From Mongoliibacter ruber (GTDB lineage Bacteria > Bacteroidota > Bacteroidia > Cytophagales > Cyclobacteriaceae): a DNA stretch of 64,000 nucleotides. The position numbers and the translations under genes are program-made. Under the pieces are notes generated by a model. That model saw nothing but the letters and a program-made list of their open reading frames with translations. It did not search any database and was not told the DNA's origin. The stretch spans positions 356,890 through 420,889 of the forward strand of contig NZ_PVTR01000003.1 in NCBI RefSeq assembly GCF_003003005.1. Direction: 5' to 3'. Shown here piece after piece: positions 1 to 8,659 of the stretch. How positions within the stretch are numbered: position 1 is the stretch's first letter; each line of letters starts with the position of its first letter.

Positions 1-197
1 TCGTTTTCCGCTTTCAGGTTAGCCATTTCATTTCTGGCTATTTCAGCAGATTTCAATGCTTCTTCAATGCTTTTCTCACGCTCATCCAAAGCTGAAAGAA
101 TAGGTTTCCATGCAAATTTGGCGAGGATAAACAGAAGTATGGAAAATCCAATGATTTGCCATATGATCAAGCCGGAACCGGGAATAATAAGATCCAT
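1..197 (-). CDS. atpF: ATP synthase F0 subunit b (partial, N-terminal part)
   Basis: This is the peripheral-stalk b subunit, which links the membrane a/c sector to F1. Only the first 65 codons are present because the gene runs off the left edge. The reading from the ATG at 197 gives a short N-terminus, one hydrophobic helix (residues about 9-27, with IIWQIIGFSILLFIL visible), then the charged start of the stalk helix (ALDEREKSIEEALKSAE), as in bacterial AtpF. It is the last gene seen of the minus-strand atp operon and lies 83 nt after atpE, a gap that contains a terminator-like hairpin. atpH, atpA and atpG would be expected beyond the window. Confidence 0.93.
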   Translation of the reverse strand, partial: MDLIIPGSGLIIWQIIGFSILLFILAKFAWKPILSALDEREKSIEEALKSAEIARNEMANLKAEN

Positions 198-241
198 ATA
201 TAGAAATTTTATCTTTTAATCAATTTTTGTTCAATTGTGAT

Positions 242-270
242 AAAAAGGGACTGGCCTAGCGCCAATCCCT
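242..270 (-). terminator. Hairpin with T-run in the atpE-atpF gap (attenuator candidate)
   Basis: On the minus strand, 11 nt after the atpE stop, AGGGA/TCCCT (246-250 with 266-270) and TGGC/GCCA (252-255 with 261-264) form a stem with one mismatch and a 5-nt loop, followed by TTTTT. The geometry is that of an intrinsic terminator, yet it lies inside the operon. That suggests partial termination lowering atpF and later genes relative to atpE. The structure is seen; the function is inferred. Confidence 0.6.
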
Positions 271-280
271 GATCTTTGTC

Positions 281-535
281 TTAGAAAGTGTAATCACCCA
301 AGGCAATAAGTAGACAAACTACTACTGCGAATAGGGATACCACCTCAATAAGAGCGGCGATAATCAACATAGCAGTTTGGATTTTTCCAGCTGCTTCAGG
401 CTGACGAGCGATGCCCTCCATTGCTTGACCACCGATTCTACCGATACCCAGTCCTGCGCCTATCGCTACAATTCCGGCACCGATACCTGCACCCATAAGT
501 GCAAAACCGGCAGTTAATAAGATTGAAGTTAACAT
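281..535 (-). CDS. atpE: ATP synthase F0 subunit c
   Basis: This is the c-ring proteolipid that carries ions across the membrane. It has 84 residues in two hydrophobic helices: the first is glycine-rich (GAGIGAGIVAIGAGLGIG, residues about 15-32), the loop is RQPEAAGKIQ, and the second helix carries the ion-binding glutamate E64 in AALIEVVSLF. The length is normal for the family. It follows atpB by 39 nt. I see no clear extra sodium-ligand pattern, so a proton ring is assumed. Confidence 0.97.
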   Translation of the reverse strand: MLTSILLTAGFALMGAGIGAGIVAIGAGLGIGRIGGQAMEGIARQPEAAGKIQTAMLIIAALIEVVSLFAVVVCLLIALGDYTF

Positions 536-574
536 ACTTGTTAGGTTTTATAAATTGAACAAAGAAATTACTAA

Positions 575-1597
575 TTAATGATGATCGTGTTGTGCTACTG
601 CCTGACCAATATACATGGCAGAAAATAGCGTAAATACATAGGCCTGAATCGTGGCTACCAATAACTCAATCATATTGATAAACACAACCATAATCGTACT
701 TGCAAATCCTACAGCATAAGATTCAAAAACGAATATCAAGCCTATAAAACTCAAGATTACAATGTGACCTGCCGTGATCGCTACAAAAAGACGAACCATC
801 AAGGCAAATGGCTTAGTGAATAAACCTATGATTTCTACGGGTACTATTATTAATAACAGTGGTAGAGGAACTCCTGGTGTTGCTACTACGTGCTTCCAAT
901 AATCTTTATTTCCATTCAAATTGGTCACAAAGAAGGTGAAAATTGCCAAAGTTGCTGTTACAGCAATGTTTCCTGTCAAGTTAGCTGCCCCTGGAAATAG
1001 ACCCAGTAAGTTACCAAACCATATAAAGAAGAATATGGTCAGTAAATAAGGGGTAAAGTTTTTGTATTTGTGGTGACCAATATTGGGAAGAGCAATCTCA
1101 TCCCTTACAAACACTACTATAGGTTCAATAAAAGAAGCTGCCCCTTTTGGTGCTGTTCCTGGATTTTTCTTGTAATGGCTTGCTGCCGCTAAAAGAATCC
1201 ACAACACAACTGCCAAAACTATAAAAAGCATAGCTACGTTTTTGGTAATGGATAAATCCAGGAAGGATCTATCATCTACAGCCTTCAAATGATCATGCTC
1301 ATCAATGTAATAGCCATTGTGACCATACTCTTTTCCAAAAAGATGTGTTTCTGGATTTTGAAAGTTTGAGGATGAATAAATCTCAAGACCTCGGTCCGAA
1401 GAATAGATAATTACTGGAAGGGGAAGGGTGATATGCGTATGACCAAAAGTCGCAAAATGCCATTCATGCGAGTCCTTTACGTGGTGCATGATAAAACCTG
1501 TCTTATCTTCTTCGTCTCCTGCCGCTACAGCCACATTTGAAAAACCAATCCAAAAGACTGACAATAAAACACTTAGGTAAAGAAATTTACGGACCAT
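575..1597 (-). CDS. atpB: ATP synthase F0 subunit a, with long periplasmic N-terminus
   Basis: The a subunit forms the two half-channels beside the c-ring. At 340 residues it is longer than the roughly 270 of E. coli. The extra part is an N-terminal signal peptide (ending near VAVAAGDEE) plus a histidine-rich segment of about 90 residues, typical of Bacteroidota AtpB. The core membrane domain follows, with the essential arginine in KPFALMVRLFVAITAGH (about residue 270) and a final helix before the histidine-rich tail AQHDHH. It sits 19 nt after the 4-TM gene upstream. Confidence 0.96.
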   Translation of the reverse strand: MVRKFLYLSVLLSVFWIGFSNVAVAAGDEEDKTGFIMHHVKDSHEWHFATFGHTHITLPLPVIIYSSDRGLEIYSSSNFQNPETHLFGKEYGHNGYYIDEHDHLKAVDDRSFLDLSITKNVAMLFIVLAVVLWILLAAASHYKKNPGTAPKGAASFIEPIVVFVRDEIALPNIGHHKYKNFTPYLLTIFFFIWFGNLLGLFPGAANLTGNIAVTATLAIFTFFVTNLNGNKDYWKHVVATPGVPLPLLLIIVPVEIIGLFTKPFALMVRLFVAITAGHIVILSFIGLIFVFESYAVGFASTIMVVFINMIELLVATIQAYVFTLFSAMYIGQAVAQHDHH

Positions 1598-1616
1598 TAA
1601 ATGATTTTTTTAAAAC

Positions 1617-2003
1617 CTATTTTGAATTCGGGCGCAAATTAGCCATTACCCCGTATATATCAAACAATAAGTAAAAGAAATAAATGACAAAGAAATTGAC
1701 CACAAACCAAATAATATTTTCGACCTTAAGTATAAGCATAACCGCTACAAAACCTATACTTGCCAATAGACGGATTCCAATCGCTCCCAATAAAATATTA
1801 ACCGAATTTTCTTTGCTGATGCTTAAAAGATAATGGCTGAACATTCCGGTTAGCCAAGTCAGAATTACGAAAAAAGACAGTATGACCCAGACCTTCTCAT
1901 GAATCCAATTTGGTTCTAAAAAGCTTTCCAAAAGAAAAATAATCCCTGCTAGTAGCAATGAGATTAAAAATAACCTGAATGTTAGTATTTTAATTGCGTG
2001 CAT
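1617..2003 (-). CDS. Small four-helix membrane protein of the atp operon
   Basis: The 128 residues are almost all hydrophobic, with about four predicted transmembrane segments (near 9-25, 36-58, 66-92 and 96-118) and few charges. I cannot assign it by motif. Its place between an AtpZ-like gene and atpB is where AtpI-type assembly factors usually lie, so a role in c-ring assembly or ion supply is a reasonable inference. The gene upstream ends 24 nt before it and atpB starts 19 nt after it, so it is translated as part of the operon. Confidence 0.75.
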   Translation of the reverse strand: MHAIKILTFRLFLISLLLAGIIFLLESFLEPNWIHEKVWVILSFFVILTWLTGMFSHYLLSISKENSVNILLGAIGIRLLASIGFVAVMLILKVENIIWFVVNFFVIYFFYLLFDIYGVMANLRPNSK

Positions 2004-2027
2004 GCCTCTTGATATGAGGATGCAAAA

Positions 2028-2261
2028 CTATGGTTTTTTCCTCTCTTCATCACTTTTTTCATCCTTTTTCATTGTAATAAATAAATGATAAAAAGAGGCT
2101 ACCACAGATAAAAATGAAAACAGCAATAGCCAGACGGGAAACTTCATCTGACTTTGCTCTTGAATAAACCATCCTAAAAACGTGCCTAGGCCTATCACTG
2201 CAAACATTTGAAAGGATAGACCTATATATTTTAGGAACGTATTCAATTTAACCTGCTGCAA
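2028..2261 (-). CDS. AtpZ/AtpI-like F0F1 accessory protein
   Basis: This small protein (77 residues) has two transmembrane helices (about 11-31 and 41-62) separated by a short polar loop, then a lysine/glutamate-rich tail (MKKDEKSDEERKKP). This is the architecture of AtpZ, the small partner of AtpI in ATP synthase assembly. Its start overlaps the end of the bactofilin gene by 14 nt, which indicates translational coupling. Assignment rests on size, topology and position, not on a catalytic motif. Confidence 0.75.
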   Translation of the reverse strand: MQQVKLNTFLKYIGLSFQMFAVIGLGTFLGWFIQEQSQMKFPVWLLLFSFLSVVASFYHLFITMKKDEKSDEERKKP

Positions 2262-2673
2262 ATTGTTTCTTGTCAGAATCCTCTTTGTCTTTTGACTTAG
2301 AAACAGTGAGAGAATTAGAATTCATCTGACATTTGCCATTAAAGATGGCACCATTCTCAACGACCAATTTTTGAGTCGAAATATTTCCATTGATAATTGC
2401 CGATTTTTTAAGGAATAGCAATTCACTACAGATTACTTCTCCTTCTATTTTTCCGGAAATTTCAGCTTCTTTCGAAGTAATATTTCCCCTGATAATAGCA
2501 GAATCCCCAATGACCACTTTGGTAGTGGATTTAACCATACCGTCTACGGTACCTTCTATCCTGATATTACCTTGTGCTGTAATATCACCCGTGATATGTG
2601 TTTCTCTTGAAATCACATTACTGGAATTTACCATGTCTACCACTGATTTTTTCTCTTCTGGTTTACTAAACAT
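2248..2673 (-). CDS. Bactofilin (polymer-forming cytoskeletal protein)
   Basis: Bactofilins assemble without nucleotide into filaments that position cell-wall enzymes. The 141-residue protein has a short disordered N-terminus and a central beta-helical DUF583 core (about residues 20-115), with the repeated hydrophobic/glycine pattern THITGDITAQGNIRIEGTVDG and later EISGKIEGEVICSE. A charged tail follows. It lies 2 nt after an M23 peptidase gene and overlaps the next gene. Bactofilin with M23 peptidase is a known pairing in other bacteria; finding both ahead of atp genes is the unusual part. Confidence 0.92.
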   Translation of the reverse strand: MFSKPEEKKSVVDMVNSSNVISRETHITGDITAQGNIRIEGTVDGMVKSTTKVVIGDSAIIRGNITSKEAEISGKIEGEVICSELLFLKKSAIINGNISTQKLVVENGAIFNGKCQMNSNSLTVSKSKDKEDSDKKQFAAG

Positions 2674-2675
2674 AT

Positions 2676-3548
2676 CTAATCAAAGGAAATAAATTCTTGA
2701 GGATTGAGTGGTGAACCTTGATACCAAAGTTCAAAGTGAAGATGGGGGCCTGAGCTAAGTTCTCCTGTGTTCCCAATAATGGAAATTATTTCTCCACTCC
2801 TGACTACATCTCCAACATATTTCAATATTACTGAATTATGTTTATAAATTGAAATCAACTCGTTGGAATGCTGTATAGCTAATACATATCCGGTCTCAAG
2901 CGTCCATGAGCTGAAAATAACCGTCCCATCCAAAATAGATTTTACCGCCTCATTTTCTTTTGCCACAACATCCACACCAAAATGATTCTGCTGGGGGTCA
3001 AAAATTGCCAGCACTATTCCTTTGATAGGGGTAAAAAAATATGTGCTTGACATAAGGGTTGAGGGGCTACGGCTCTGAACATTCCCCTCCAATGAAAGCC
3101 CACTCATTTCCTGAATAATGGATTGGGATCCCTGACTCGGTTGAAATCTTTCTAATTCGGGCTTGGCCATTCCTATTTCAAATCCCGCTGTATCCGAAAA
3201 TGCCTGAGCCATTTCATCTTCTATCTCTCCTCCCCCTATGATACGTTGAATATTTTGAATATATGCATCCTTCTTTACTACTTCCAGCGCCAAAGAGTCA
3301 ACTCTATCCGAGAGATTGATAAATAACTCCGTACTTTCAGCAGAAGAAAAAGCAGGATCAAACCAACTCTTTAAAAATGTCTTTGCTAGAATCAACGAAA
3401 TTCCAAAGCTGATAATTAAAAACAAAATTCCCAGCAACAGGATTTTGGTAGCGGTCACGCTGAAAGAATTCAATACCGCAAAGTCTTCCTCTTTCCTGAT
3501 TACAAAAAGAAACCTTGACCTGAAGATTTTTTTGATTTTATACTTCAT
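2676..3548 (-). CDS. M23 (LytM-type) metallopeptidase, membrane anchored
   Basis: This is a predicted peptidoglycan endopeptidase. An N-terminal basic stretch is followed by one transmembrane helix (about residues 30-55), a helical linker, and a C-terminal peptidase domain (about 185-290). The zinc ligands are visible: the HxxxD set in NHFGVDVV and the HxH pair in GPHLHFELW, so the enzyme looks catalytically intact. It is the first gene of the minus-strand operon leading through bactofilin into the ATP synthase genes and is divergent from sprE. Work by the pair on local wall remodelling is inferred from the bactofilin link. Confidence 0.92.
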   Translation of the reverse strand: MKYKIKKIFRSRFLFVIRKEEDFAVLNSFSVTATKILLLGILFLIISFGISLILAKTFLKSWFDPAFSSAESTELFINLSDRVDSLALEVVKKDAYIQNIQRIIGGGEIEDEMAQAFSDTAGFEIGMAKPELERFQPSQGSQSIIQEMSGLSLEGNVQSRSPSTLMSSTYFFTPIKGIVLAIFDPQQNHFGVDVVAKENEAVKSILDGTVIFSSWTLETGYVLAIQHSNELISIYKHNSVILKYVGDVVRSGEIISIIGNTGELSSGPHLHFELWYQGSPLNPQEFISFD

Positions 3549-3641
3549 TTAATCTTAACTGTACTTTCGAAAATATAATATTAAGTGAAAGCGTTTATTT
3601 ATTTGTAACCAAATGCGTTATTTTGGAGCTTTATCAGTAAA

Positions 3642-6275
3642 ATGAACAAATTCTCATCAACTTTTATTCTATTGGTCGTAATTCTGCTGGCAGGTTGTTC
3701 TTCAGAAAAGAACACTTTTACCAATAGGATGTATCACAATACCACCTCAAGGTACAATGCTTATTTTTATGCACACAACAATATATTAGCACTTGAAAAG
3801 GCAATTAAAGACAACCACCGCGAAGACTATTCACAGGTATTGCCTGTATTTTACCCGATTGACAGCGCGACTATAGAACAACATGAAGAGTTACTGACAG
3901 AAGTACGAGACTTTTCTTCCAAAGCAATAGAATGGCATAGGATTTCTAAATGGGTAGACGATAATTACTTTTTACTTGGGATGGCTGATTATTATGATGC
4001 TGAATTTGACAATTCTTCAAATACATTTAGATACCTGAATGTCAATAGCAAGAAAAGAAAAATTCGTCATAGAGCGCTGATTCAACTATTGAGGCAATTT
4101 ATCGACCTGAAAAATTATGATGATGCCACATATGTCATTGATTATCTCTCTAAGGAATCCAGAATCAGTAAGGATAATAGATTTTTACTCTACAAAACAT
4201 TAGCCTACTATTACGAAAGCAGAGAGGATATCAATGGGAAAATAGGTGCTCTCGACAAAGCTCTTGATTATACAAAAGACAAGGATGAGCGCTCAAGGAT
4301 AAACTTTATTTTGGCTCAATTGTATCAAAGAGAGGAATTGGATGCTTTGGCATATGGCTATTATAAAGAAGCTGACAAAGGTAACCCTCCTTATGAGAGA
4401 AGTTTTTTTGCCCAGCTTTTTGCTCAGCAGGTCGCTGAGATCAACAAAAGTAAAGACATGAGAAGGGTGAGAAGCTTTTATGATGATTTATACAAAGACA
4501 GTAAAAACATAGACCTAAGAGACGTAATTTTATACGAGAAAGCACTTTTTGAACTCAAGCAAGATGATGTCGAAGAGGCCGAATCATTGCTCATCAGAGC
4601 CGCCAAAGAAGAAGGTAAAAACGAAATTCAAAAGGGCTATATCTATCAAAAATTAGCCGAAATCAGTTTTGATATTAAAAAAGACTTCCGATCAACCAAA
4701 TTCTACCTGGATTCAGCCATAACCAATTTTAGGCCATCTCATAAATCTTACCAAGAGATAATGTCCAAAAAATCTATTTTTGATGAATATGTCACTCAAT
4801 ACGACATGATCAACAATAATGATAGTCTTATTAGATTAACTCAACTGAGCCCTGAAGAACAGGAACTCGTAGCTGAGAAATTTATAGCACAGGAAGAAGA
4901 CAGGCTACTCAGGGAAGCTGAAGCAAAAGAGAAGCAAAAAAGCAGTACTAGCATATTCGACAACCTGCTGGCGTTTGGAGGTAGGGGTTCAGGTCAATCT
5001 TTTTACTTTGACAACGCAGTAGTCATGCAACAGGGGACTATTGATTTCTATAGAAACTGGGGCAATAGATCACTTGAGGATAACTGGAGACGAAATGTTC
5101 AGAATTTCCAAAGTACGGGCAGTAGTGCAGAAGAGTTGGGAATGGAGGATGAAAAAGTAATTGAAGAAGTAGAAGAAACAAATGTCTTCGCTGATATCCC
5201 CGACAAGGAATCCCTTTTGGCTAATATTCCAAAAACTGACGAACAAATCGATTTACTCAAACTTGAATTGGAAGAAGCGTACTTTGAATTGGGCAAACTG
5301 ATGTTTTTTGACTTCAAAGAAGCTCAGATATCAAAAGAGTACCTAGAAATCTTGATCACATCTTACCCCAATTCCAACAAAAAAGCCGAAGCTTATTATA
5401 TTTTATATTTGGCTGCGCGAGAACTCGGCGGGAATGAGGAGCTTTATGTGCAAAGACTAAACAGGGAATTTCCTGATTCTCCATACACCTATTCTGTCAA
5501 TAATCCCGGTGCATTGACAGGAAACCAAGCGTTTTTGGCATCCTCAAAAAATTACAAGGAAGCCTATGATTTTTATTACAACAGGCAATATCAAGAGGCA
5601 AGAAATAAAGTGAGAAACACTTTGGAAAACTATCCCCTTACCAAAAACACCGATAGGCTGATGTTGCTTGATATAATGGTTTCCGGAAAAGTTGACGAAA
5701 CTGACAGGTACAAATCCAGGCTTGAAAATTATATCCAAACTACAGAAGATACTGAGTTGGTAAAAATGGCAAGAAATATGCTTAATGCACTGACAGGCGA
5801 GCAAAACATCGCCGAAGCTCAAACCGACATTGCTGAAGAGGATTCCAGTACAGAAGTCCTGGAAAGCGATGAAGAAGGTGAAGGCACAGAGAATGAGGAA
5901 GAAGAATCACCTTACAAAGAAAATCCTAATCAAACTCATATATTTGTCATCGCATTGGAGTCAGATAAGGCAAAAAATGCAAAAAGTCTATTGGCTGACC
6001 TTGAGACTTTCCACTCCGCAAACTTTGGCAGTGCTAGACTGAGAACAGGAAATATGAATATGAGTAAGGAGGAATCTATTTTCATCGTGAGTCCGTTCAA
6101 CAATGCCGAGCGGGCAATGACTTACAGTGCTAAATTCATGGAAGAATTTAGTTCAAGTTCACTCGATCAAAGCGATAAGGAAAAAGCCTTTTTGATTTCG
6201 ATTGAGAACTTCCAGGAATTGAATAAAAGAAAAAATCTAAATGAATACCGCCAATTTTATAAAAAGGCATACTAA
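3642..6275 (+). CDS. sprE: SprE/PorW, type IX secretion lipoprotein with TPR repeats
   Basis: SprE (PorW in Porphyromonas) is an outer-membrane-associated lipoprotein needed for type IX secretion and gliding. The 877-residue product has a lipoprotein signal with the lipid-accepting cysteine at residue 19 (LLAGCSS), then the typical NRMYHNTTSRYNAYFYA start, followed by long runs of TPR-like helices (about 100-390 and 540-720). An acidic low-complexity stretch follows near 730-775 and a conserved C-terminal domain ends it. Length and N-terminus match the Flavobacterium protein. It is followed 23 nt later by a penicillin-binding protein. gldKLMN lie about 4 kb downstream on the other strand. Confidence 0.87.
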   Translation: MNKFSSTFILLVVILLAGCSSEKNTFTNRMYHNTTSRYNAYFYAHNNILALEKAIKDNHREDYSQVLPVFYPIDSATIEQHEELLTEVRDFSSKAIEWHRISKWVDDNYFLLGMADYYDAEFDNSSNTFRYLNVNSKKRKIRHRALIQLLRQFIDLKNYDDATYVIDYLSKESRISKDNRFLLYKTLAYYYESREDINGKIGALDKALDYTKDKDERSRINFILAQLYQREELDALAYGYYKEADKGNPPYERSFFAQLFAQQVAEINKSKDMRRVRSFYDDLYKDSKNIDLRDVILYEKALFELKQDDVEEAESLLIRAAKEEGKNEIQKGYIYQKLAEISFDIKKDFRSTKFYLDSAITNFRPSHKSYQEIMSKKSIFDEYVTQYDMINNNDSLIRLTQLSPEEQELVAEKFIAQEEDRLLREAEAKEKQKSSTSIFDNLLAFGGRGSGQSFYFDNAVVMQQGTIDFYRNWGNRSLEDNWRRNVQNFQSTGSSAEELGMEDEKVIEEVEETNVFADIPDKESLLANIPKTDEQIDLLKLELEEAYFELGKLMFFDFKEAQISKEYLEILITSYPNSNKKAEAYYILYLAARELGGNEELYVQRLNREFPDSPYTYSVNNPGALTGNQAFLASSKNYKEAYDFYYNRQYQEARNKVRNTLENYPLTKNTDRLMLLDIMVSGKVDETDRYKSRLENYIQTTEDTELVKMARNMLNALTGEQNIAEAQTDIAEEDSSTEVLESDEEGEGTENEEEESPYKENPNQTHIFVIALESDKAKNAKSLLADLETFHSANFGSARLRTGNMNMSKEESIFIVSPFNNAERAMTYSAKFMEEFSSSSLDQSDKEKAFLISIENFQELNKRKNLNEYRQFYKKAY

Positions 6276-6298
6276 ACAGCTTTATCAGTAAATTAATA

Positions 6299-8575
6299 AT
6301 GACCAAGAAAATCATCAAACTCATTTGGATCGGCTTTGCCGCCGGTTTCCTTGGGTTCATTCTGTTCATCTGGGGAGTCAGTGTCAATTTCCTTGGACTA
6401 TTTGGGGAGCTCCCAGATTTCAAAGCTTTAGAAAATCCACAATCAGAATTAGCGTCCGAATTGTACTCTGCAGATGGAGTACTTTTAGGGAATTATTTTA
6501 GGGAAAACAGAAGCCCCGTGACTTACAATGAGCTTTCACCAAATCTGGTAAAGGCTCTCATCGCTACAGAAGATGTGAGATTTGAAGATCACTCTGGTAT
6601 AGACCTTCAAAGTATGGGTCGCGTATTCTTTAAATCAATCATCCTGAGGCAATCTGCCGGAGGTGGTAGTACACTTAGCCAACAGACTGCTAAAAACCTT
6701 TTTAAGACAAGAAATCTAGAGTCTCAAGGTGTCCTCAGCAGGGTGCCTGGACTTAGAATGCTTGTCATCAAAACCAAAGAGTGGATAGTTGCTGCCAAAC
6801 TGGAGAAATCATACACCAAAAATGAGATCTTGACCATGTACTTGAATACTTCCGAATTTGGAAGTAATGCATACGGAATCAAAACAGCCTCGAAAACTTT
6901 CTTCAACAAATCTCCAAACGAATTGAACGTTCAGGAATCGGCCGTTCTAGTTGGACTTTTCAAAGCCCCAACCTATTATAGCCCTGTATTCAATCCTGAA
7001 AATTCACTCAGAAGGAGAAACACTGTGCTTTACCAAATGGAGAAGTACGACTACATCAGTCAGTCGGAAAGGGATTCACTGATGCAGCTTCCAATAGAAT
7101 TGGATTATAAAGTGGAAAATCAAAACCAAGGATTGGCTACCTATTTTAGGGAAATAATCAAAGCTGATTTGATAAGATGGACCCGAGAAAACCTGAAGTC
7201 AGACGGCACTACTTATGACCTTTTTGGGGATGGATTAAGAATCTTCGCCACGATAGACAGTAGGTTGCAAAAATATGCAGAAGAGGCAGTCTCAGAACAT
7301 ATGAATGAGCTGCAGAAGAAGTTTGAAAATGAAATGGGTAATAGAGACCCATGGATAGACAATACTGGAAGGGTAATTCCAAATTTTCTTGAAACCGCAG
7401 TAAAAAGAACTGATGCCTATCGAAATCTCGTCAAGAGATACGGGGCTGATTCGGACTCCATAAATATCAAGCTGAAGGAAAAAAAGAGGATGAGGGTATT
7501 TTCATGGGAAAAAGGAGAGGTAGACACTTTGATGAGTACCATGGACTCACTGAGACATTACAAAAAACACCTACAGACCGGATTTATGTCTATGGATCCT
7601 CATACAGGCCATATTAAAGCCTGGGTCGGTGGAGTAAATCACAAGCATTTTAAGTATGACCATGTGAAACAAGGAAGAAGGCAACCTGGTTCTACATTCA
7701 AACCATTTGTCTATGCTGCAGCTATTGAAAACGGATACAGTCCTTGCTACACAGTAATAGATCAGCCTATAGAAGTCAACATCCCGGGTCAACCTTCTTG
7801 GACTCCAAAAAATGCTGACGGGAAGTTCTCTTATGAGAAAATGTCAATCCGTAAAGCAATGGCGCAATCCATCAATTCTGTGACTGCCTACATGATGAAA
7901 AAACTGAGTCCCCGTGTAGTAGTAGAAACAGCCCACAGATTGGGGATAACAAGTGATTTGGAAGAAGTTCCTGCATTGGCCTTAGGAACAAGTGATGTGT
8001 CTGTGTATGAACTTGTAGGGGCGATGGGAACCTTCGTCAATAAGGGAGAACATATCGTTCCCTTTTATATTGATAGAATAGAGGATAAAAACGGCAACCT
8101 TCTTCAACAATTTACGCCTAAGAAAAAACCTGCTATGAGTGAAGAACATGCTTATCTCATGTTGTATATGATGAGGGGTGGATTTGAAGAAACAAGAGGG
8201 ACGAGTCAGGGTGTACCTTGGGCACTTAGAGACGAAGGCAACGAACTGGGTGGAAAGACCGGCACGACTCAAAACGCCTCTGATGGCTGGTATATGGGGC
8301 TTAGCAAAGATTTGGTGTCGGGTGTTTGGGTTGGAGGCGACGACAGAGCCATACACTTCAGAAGCTGGATAAGCGGTCAAGGAGGTCAGACAGCTAGACC
8401 TATTTGGGTCAAATACATGGCTAAAGCCTACGCGGATCAAACCTTAGGCATTACCAAAGGACCATTCCCAAGACCAGAAAGGCCATTAAGCATTGAGATC
8501 GACTGTGATCGTTATGAGATGGAAAGTAACAGGTTCAGTGATTTTGACTTTGATCCTAACAGGGATGATTTCTAA
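6299..8575 (+). CDS. Class A penicillin-binding protein (PBP1a type)
   Basis: This bifunctional enzyme polymerises glycan strands and cross-links peptides in the periplasm. The 758 residues comprise an N-terminal membrane helix (about 8-30) and a GT51 transglycosylase domain with the catalytic glutamate in ATEDVRFEDHSG and the motif GGGSTLSQQTAKN. A transpeptidase domain follows with SxxK in PGSTFKPF, SxN in SINS and KTG in GGKTGTTQ. All active-site motifs are intact. It ends in an acidic tail and is followed by a strong terminator at 8617-8645. Confidence 0.95.
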   Translation: MTKKIIKLIWIGFAAGFLGFILFIWGVSVNFLGLFGELPDFKALENPQSELASELYSADGVLLGNYFRENRSPVTYNELSPNLVKALIATEDVRFEDHSGIDLQSMGRVFFKSIILRQSAGGGSTLSQQTAKNLFKTRNLESQGVLSRVPGLRMLVIKTKEWIVAAKLEKSYTKNEILTMYLNTSEFGSNAYGIKTASKTFFNKSPNELNVQESAVLVGLFKAPTYYSPVFNPENSLRRRNTVLYQMEKYDYISQSERDSLMQLPIELDYKVENQNQGLATYFREIIKADLIRWTRENLKSDGTTYDLFGDGLRIFATIDSRLQKYAEEAVSEHMNELQKKFENEMGNRDPWIDNTGRVIPNFLETAVKRTDAYRNLVKRYGADSDSINIKLKEKKRMRVFSWEKGEVDTLMSTMDSLRHYKKHLQTGFMSMDPHTGHIKAWVGGVNHKHFKYDHVKQGRRQPGSTFKPFVYAAAIENGYSPCYTVIDQPIEVNIPGQPSWTPKNADGKFSYEKMSIRKAMAQSINSVTAYMMKKLSPRVVVETAHRLGITSDLEEVPALALGTSDVSVYELVGAMGTFVNKGEHIVPFYIDRIEDKNGNLLQQFTPKKKPAMSEEHAYLMLYMMRGGFEETRGTSQGVPWALRDEGNELGGKTGTTQNASDGWYMGLSKDLVSGVWVGGDDRAIHFRSWISGQGGQTARPIWVKYMAKAYADQTLGITKGPFPRPERPLSIEIDCDRYEMESNRFSDFDFDPNRDDF

Positions 8576-8616
8576 ATGACCGAATCGGTTTAAAATAAAA
8601 AGTACAATCTCAATCG

Positions 8617-8645
8617 ACAGCTCCCATAAAAGGAGCTGTTTTTTT
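8617..8645 (+). terminator. Intrinsic terminator after the PBP gene
   Basis: A perfect 8-bp stem, ACAGCTCC (8617-8624) with GGAGCTGT (8632-8639), has a 7-nt loop and is followed by a run of seven T (8639-8645). It separates the sprE-PBP unit from uvrC. Confidence 0.88.
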
Positions 8646-8646
8646 C

Positions 8647-8654
8647 TATTTTTG
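8647..8654 (+). promoter_or_regulatory. Possible -7 element of uvrC
   Basis: TATTTTTG fits the Bacteroidota -7 consensus TAnnTTTG. Transcription would start near 8660, which is the ATG of uvrC, so the message could be leaderless or nearly so. No convincing -33 TTG lies at the right distance because the terminator stem occupies it. Confidence 0.4.
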
Positions 8655-8659
8655 TTTAT

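Noticed and set aside
281-535. Sodium-dependent ATP synthase c-ring
   Set aside because: Only the generic ion-binding glutamate is clear; I cannot see the complete sodium-ligand set, so I do not claim sodium specificity.
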